DNA of 64,000 nt, taken from positions 3,658,001-3,722,000 of the forward strand of contig CAWDMP010000002.1 of the NCBI GenBank assembly GCA_963803495.1, read 5' to 3'. Positions 63,340-64,000 of the stretch are shown here, one piece after another. The position numbers were made by a program, and so were the translations under genes. The notes under the pieces are model-generated. The model was not told where the DNA came from, made no database searches, and worked only from the letters and a program-made list of their open reading frames with translations. The DNA comes from Persicitalea sp963803495. GTDB taxonomy: Bacteria > Bacteroidota > Bacteroidia > Cytophagales > Spirosomataceae. How positions within the stretch are numbered: the first letter of the stretch is position 1; each line of letters opens with the position of its first letter.

Positions 63340-64000
63340 ATGATCACGACAATTGTCATCATTTTTGTACTCGGCTACCTGGCCATTGCCCTCGAAGAAA
63401 CAATCCACATCAACAAAACCGCTTCGGCCTTGATCACCGGGGTACTCTGCTGGACGGCCTACGTGCTGTACAGCGCCGATAGCGAGATCGTAGTCGAAGA
63501 ACTTGCCGGCCACGTGGGCGAAATCTCCGAAATCCTGTTTTTCCTGCTCGGTGCCATGACCATCGTGGAGCTGATCGATGCTCACGAAGGCTTTGCGATC
63601 ATCACCGAACGCATCAAAACCCGCGATCCGATCAGCCTGCTGTGGATCATCTGCATCCTGACTTTCTTCCTATCGGCCCTGCTCGACAACCTCACGACCT
63701 CCATCGTGATGGTGTCGCTGCTGCGCAAAATAATGCCCGAAGGCGAACAACGCAAACTGATGGCCGGTATGATCATCATCGCTGCCAACTCGGGCGGTGC
63801 CTGGTCGCCCATTGGTGATGTATCCACAACCATGCTCTGGATCGGCGGGCAGGTGACCACGACGGCCATTATTACCAACCTTATTCTGCCCAGCATGGTT
63901 TCGCTGGCGGTACCGTTGCTGTACATGACGTTCGCCATGAAGAGCAGCCTCAAAGCCGTGCCCGTCATGTCGGGCGACGACACAGCACCAAAATTCGACG
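63340..64000 (+). CDS. nhaD: NhaD-type sodium/proton antiporter, cut by window end
   Basis: The first 220 residues are in the window and the frame runs off the edge. ATG at 63340 (MITTIVIIFVLGYLAIALEE). NhaD family sequence: FFLLGAMTIVELIDAHEGF, CILTFFLSALLDNLTTSIVM and NSGGAWSPIGDVSTTMLWIG. Exports Na+/Li+ at alkaline pH. With the CPA1 antiporter it forms a sodium-handling pair. Confidence 0.92.
   Translation, partial: MITTIVIIFVLGYLAIALEETIHINKTASALITGVLCWTAYVLYSADSEIVVEELAGHVGEISEILFFLLGAMTIVELIDAHEGFAIITERIKTRDPISLLWIICILTFFLSALLDNLTTSIVMVSLLRKIMPEGEQRKLMAGMIIIAANSGGAWSPIGDVSTTMLWIGGQVTTTAIITNLILPSMVSLAVPLLYMTFAMKSSLKAVPVMSGDDTAPKFD

Overview
The window reads as one contiguous piece of a Bacteroidota chromosome, most likely from the order Cytophagales. 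The evidence is two SusC/SusD pairs, a PorP/SprF type IX secretion protein, many SPII lipoproteins, OmpA-less beta-barrel receptors, CPBP/Uma2/PagL families typical of the group, near absence of Shine-Dalgarno sites, and TAnnTTTG-type promoter elements (for example before metG, pgk and the radical SAM gene). No rRNA, tRNA or CRISPR array was found.

Layout. 1-6.4 kb: GH43 glycosidase, metG, a small heat-shock protein, an acidic hypothetical and a frameshifted nitrilase. 6.7-10.9 kb: a minus-strand persulfide/sulfite cluster in transcription order Crp/Fnr regulator, TSUP exporter, persulfide dioxygenase-rhodanese, and two YeeE/YedE proteins, with a near-perfect 24-bp palindrome in front of the exporter. 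11-18.4 kb: lipoprotein, threonine aldolase, SusCD pair 1. 18.5-31.7 kb: cytochrome c, a FAN1-like VRR-NUC nuclease, pgk, YceI, outer-membrane proteins, a broken nicotinate phosphoribosyltransferase, a CrtI-type desaturase, a decayed HepT/MntA toxin-antitoxin pair and a sugar isomerase. 31.8-41.5 kb: PagL-like lipid A deacylase, thioesterase, MBL hydrolase, Uma2 nuclease, CPBP protease, LEA-type lipoprotein, a GntR/ABC transporter operon and a TetR regulator. 41.8-50.6 kb: SusCD pair 2, split by an IS110-type element, followed by a phosphodiesterase and a beta-propeller lipoprotein. 50.6-56.7 kb: broken phosphotransferase, Tm-1-like protein, PEP-hydrolase-type TIM barrel and a B12/radical SAM protein. 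56.7-64 kb: lipoproteins, Tat-exported isomerase, AI-2E family permease, PorP/SprF and two sodium/proton antiporters.

The strongest unusual signal is the IS110 element. Its 5' non-coding region folds into two consecutive stem-loops, and the loops carry an 8-nt sense match and a 9-nt antisense match to the right insertion junction that overlap on a shared AT. This is what a bridge RNA (target-binding loop, then donor-binding loop) should look like. Other signals are perfect AAACAAAT arrays abutting start codons, a strong excess of GGTACC in all codon phases that is absent from the IS110 gene, a triple TTTGAGCCGATTA site in a divergent promoter, small dispersed palindromes, and an unusually high number of single-base frameshifts in otherwise well-conserved genes, which may be assembly indels or real decay.
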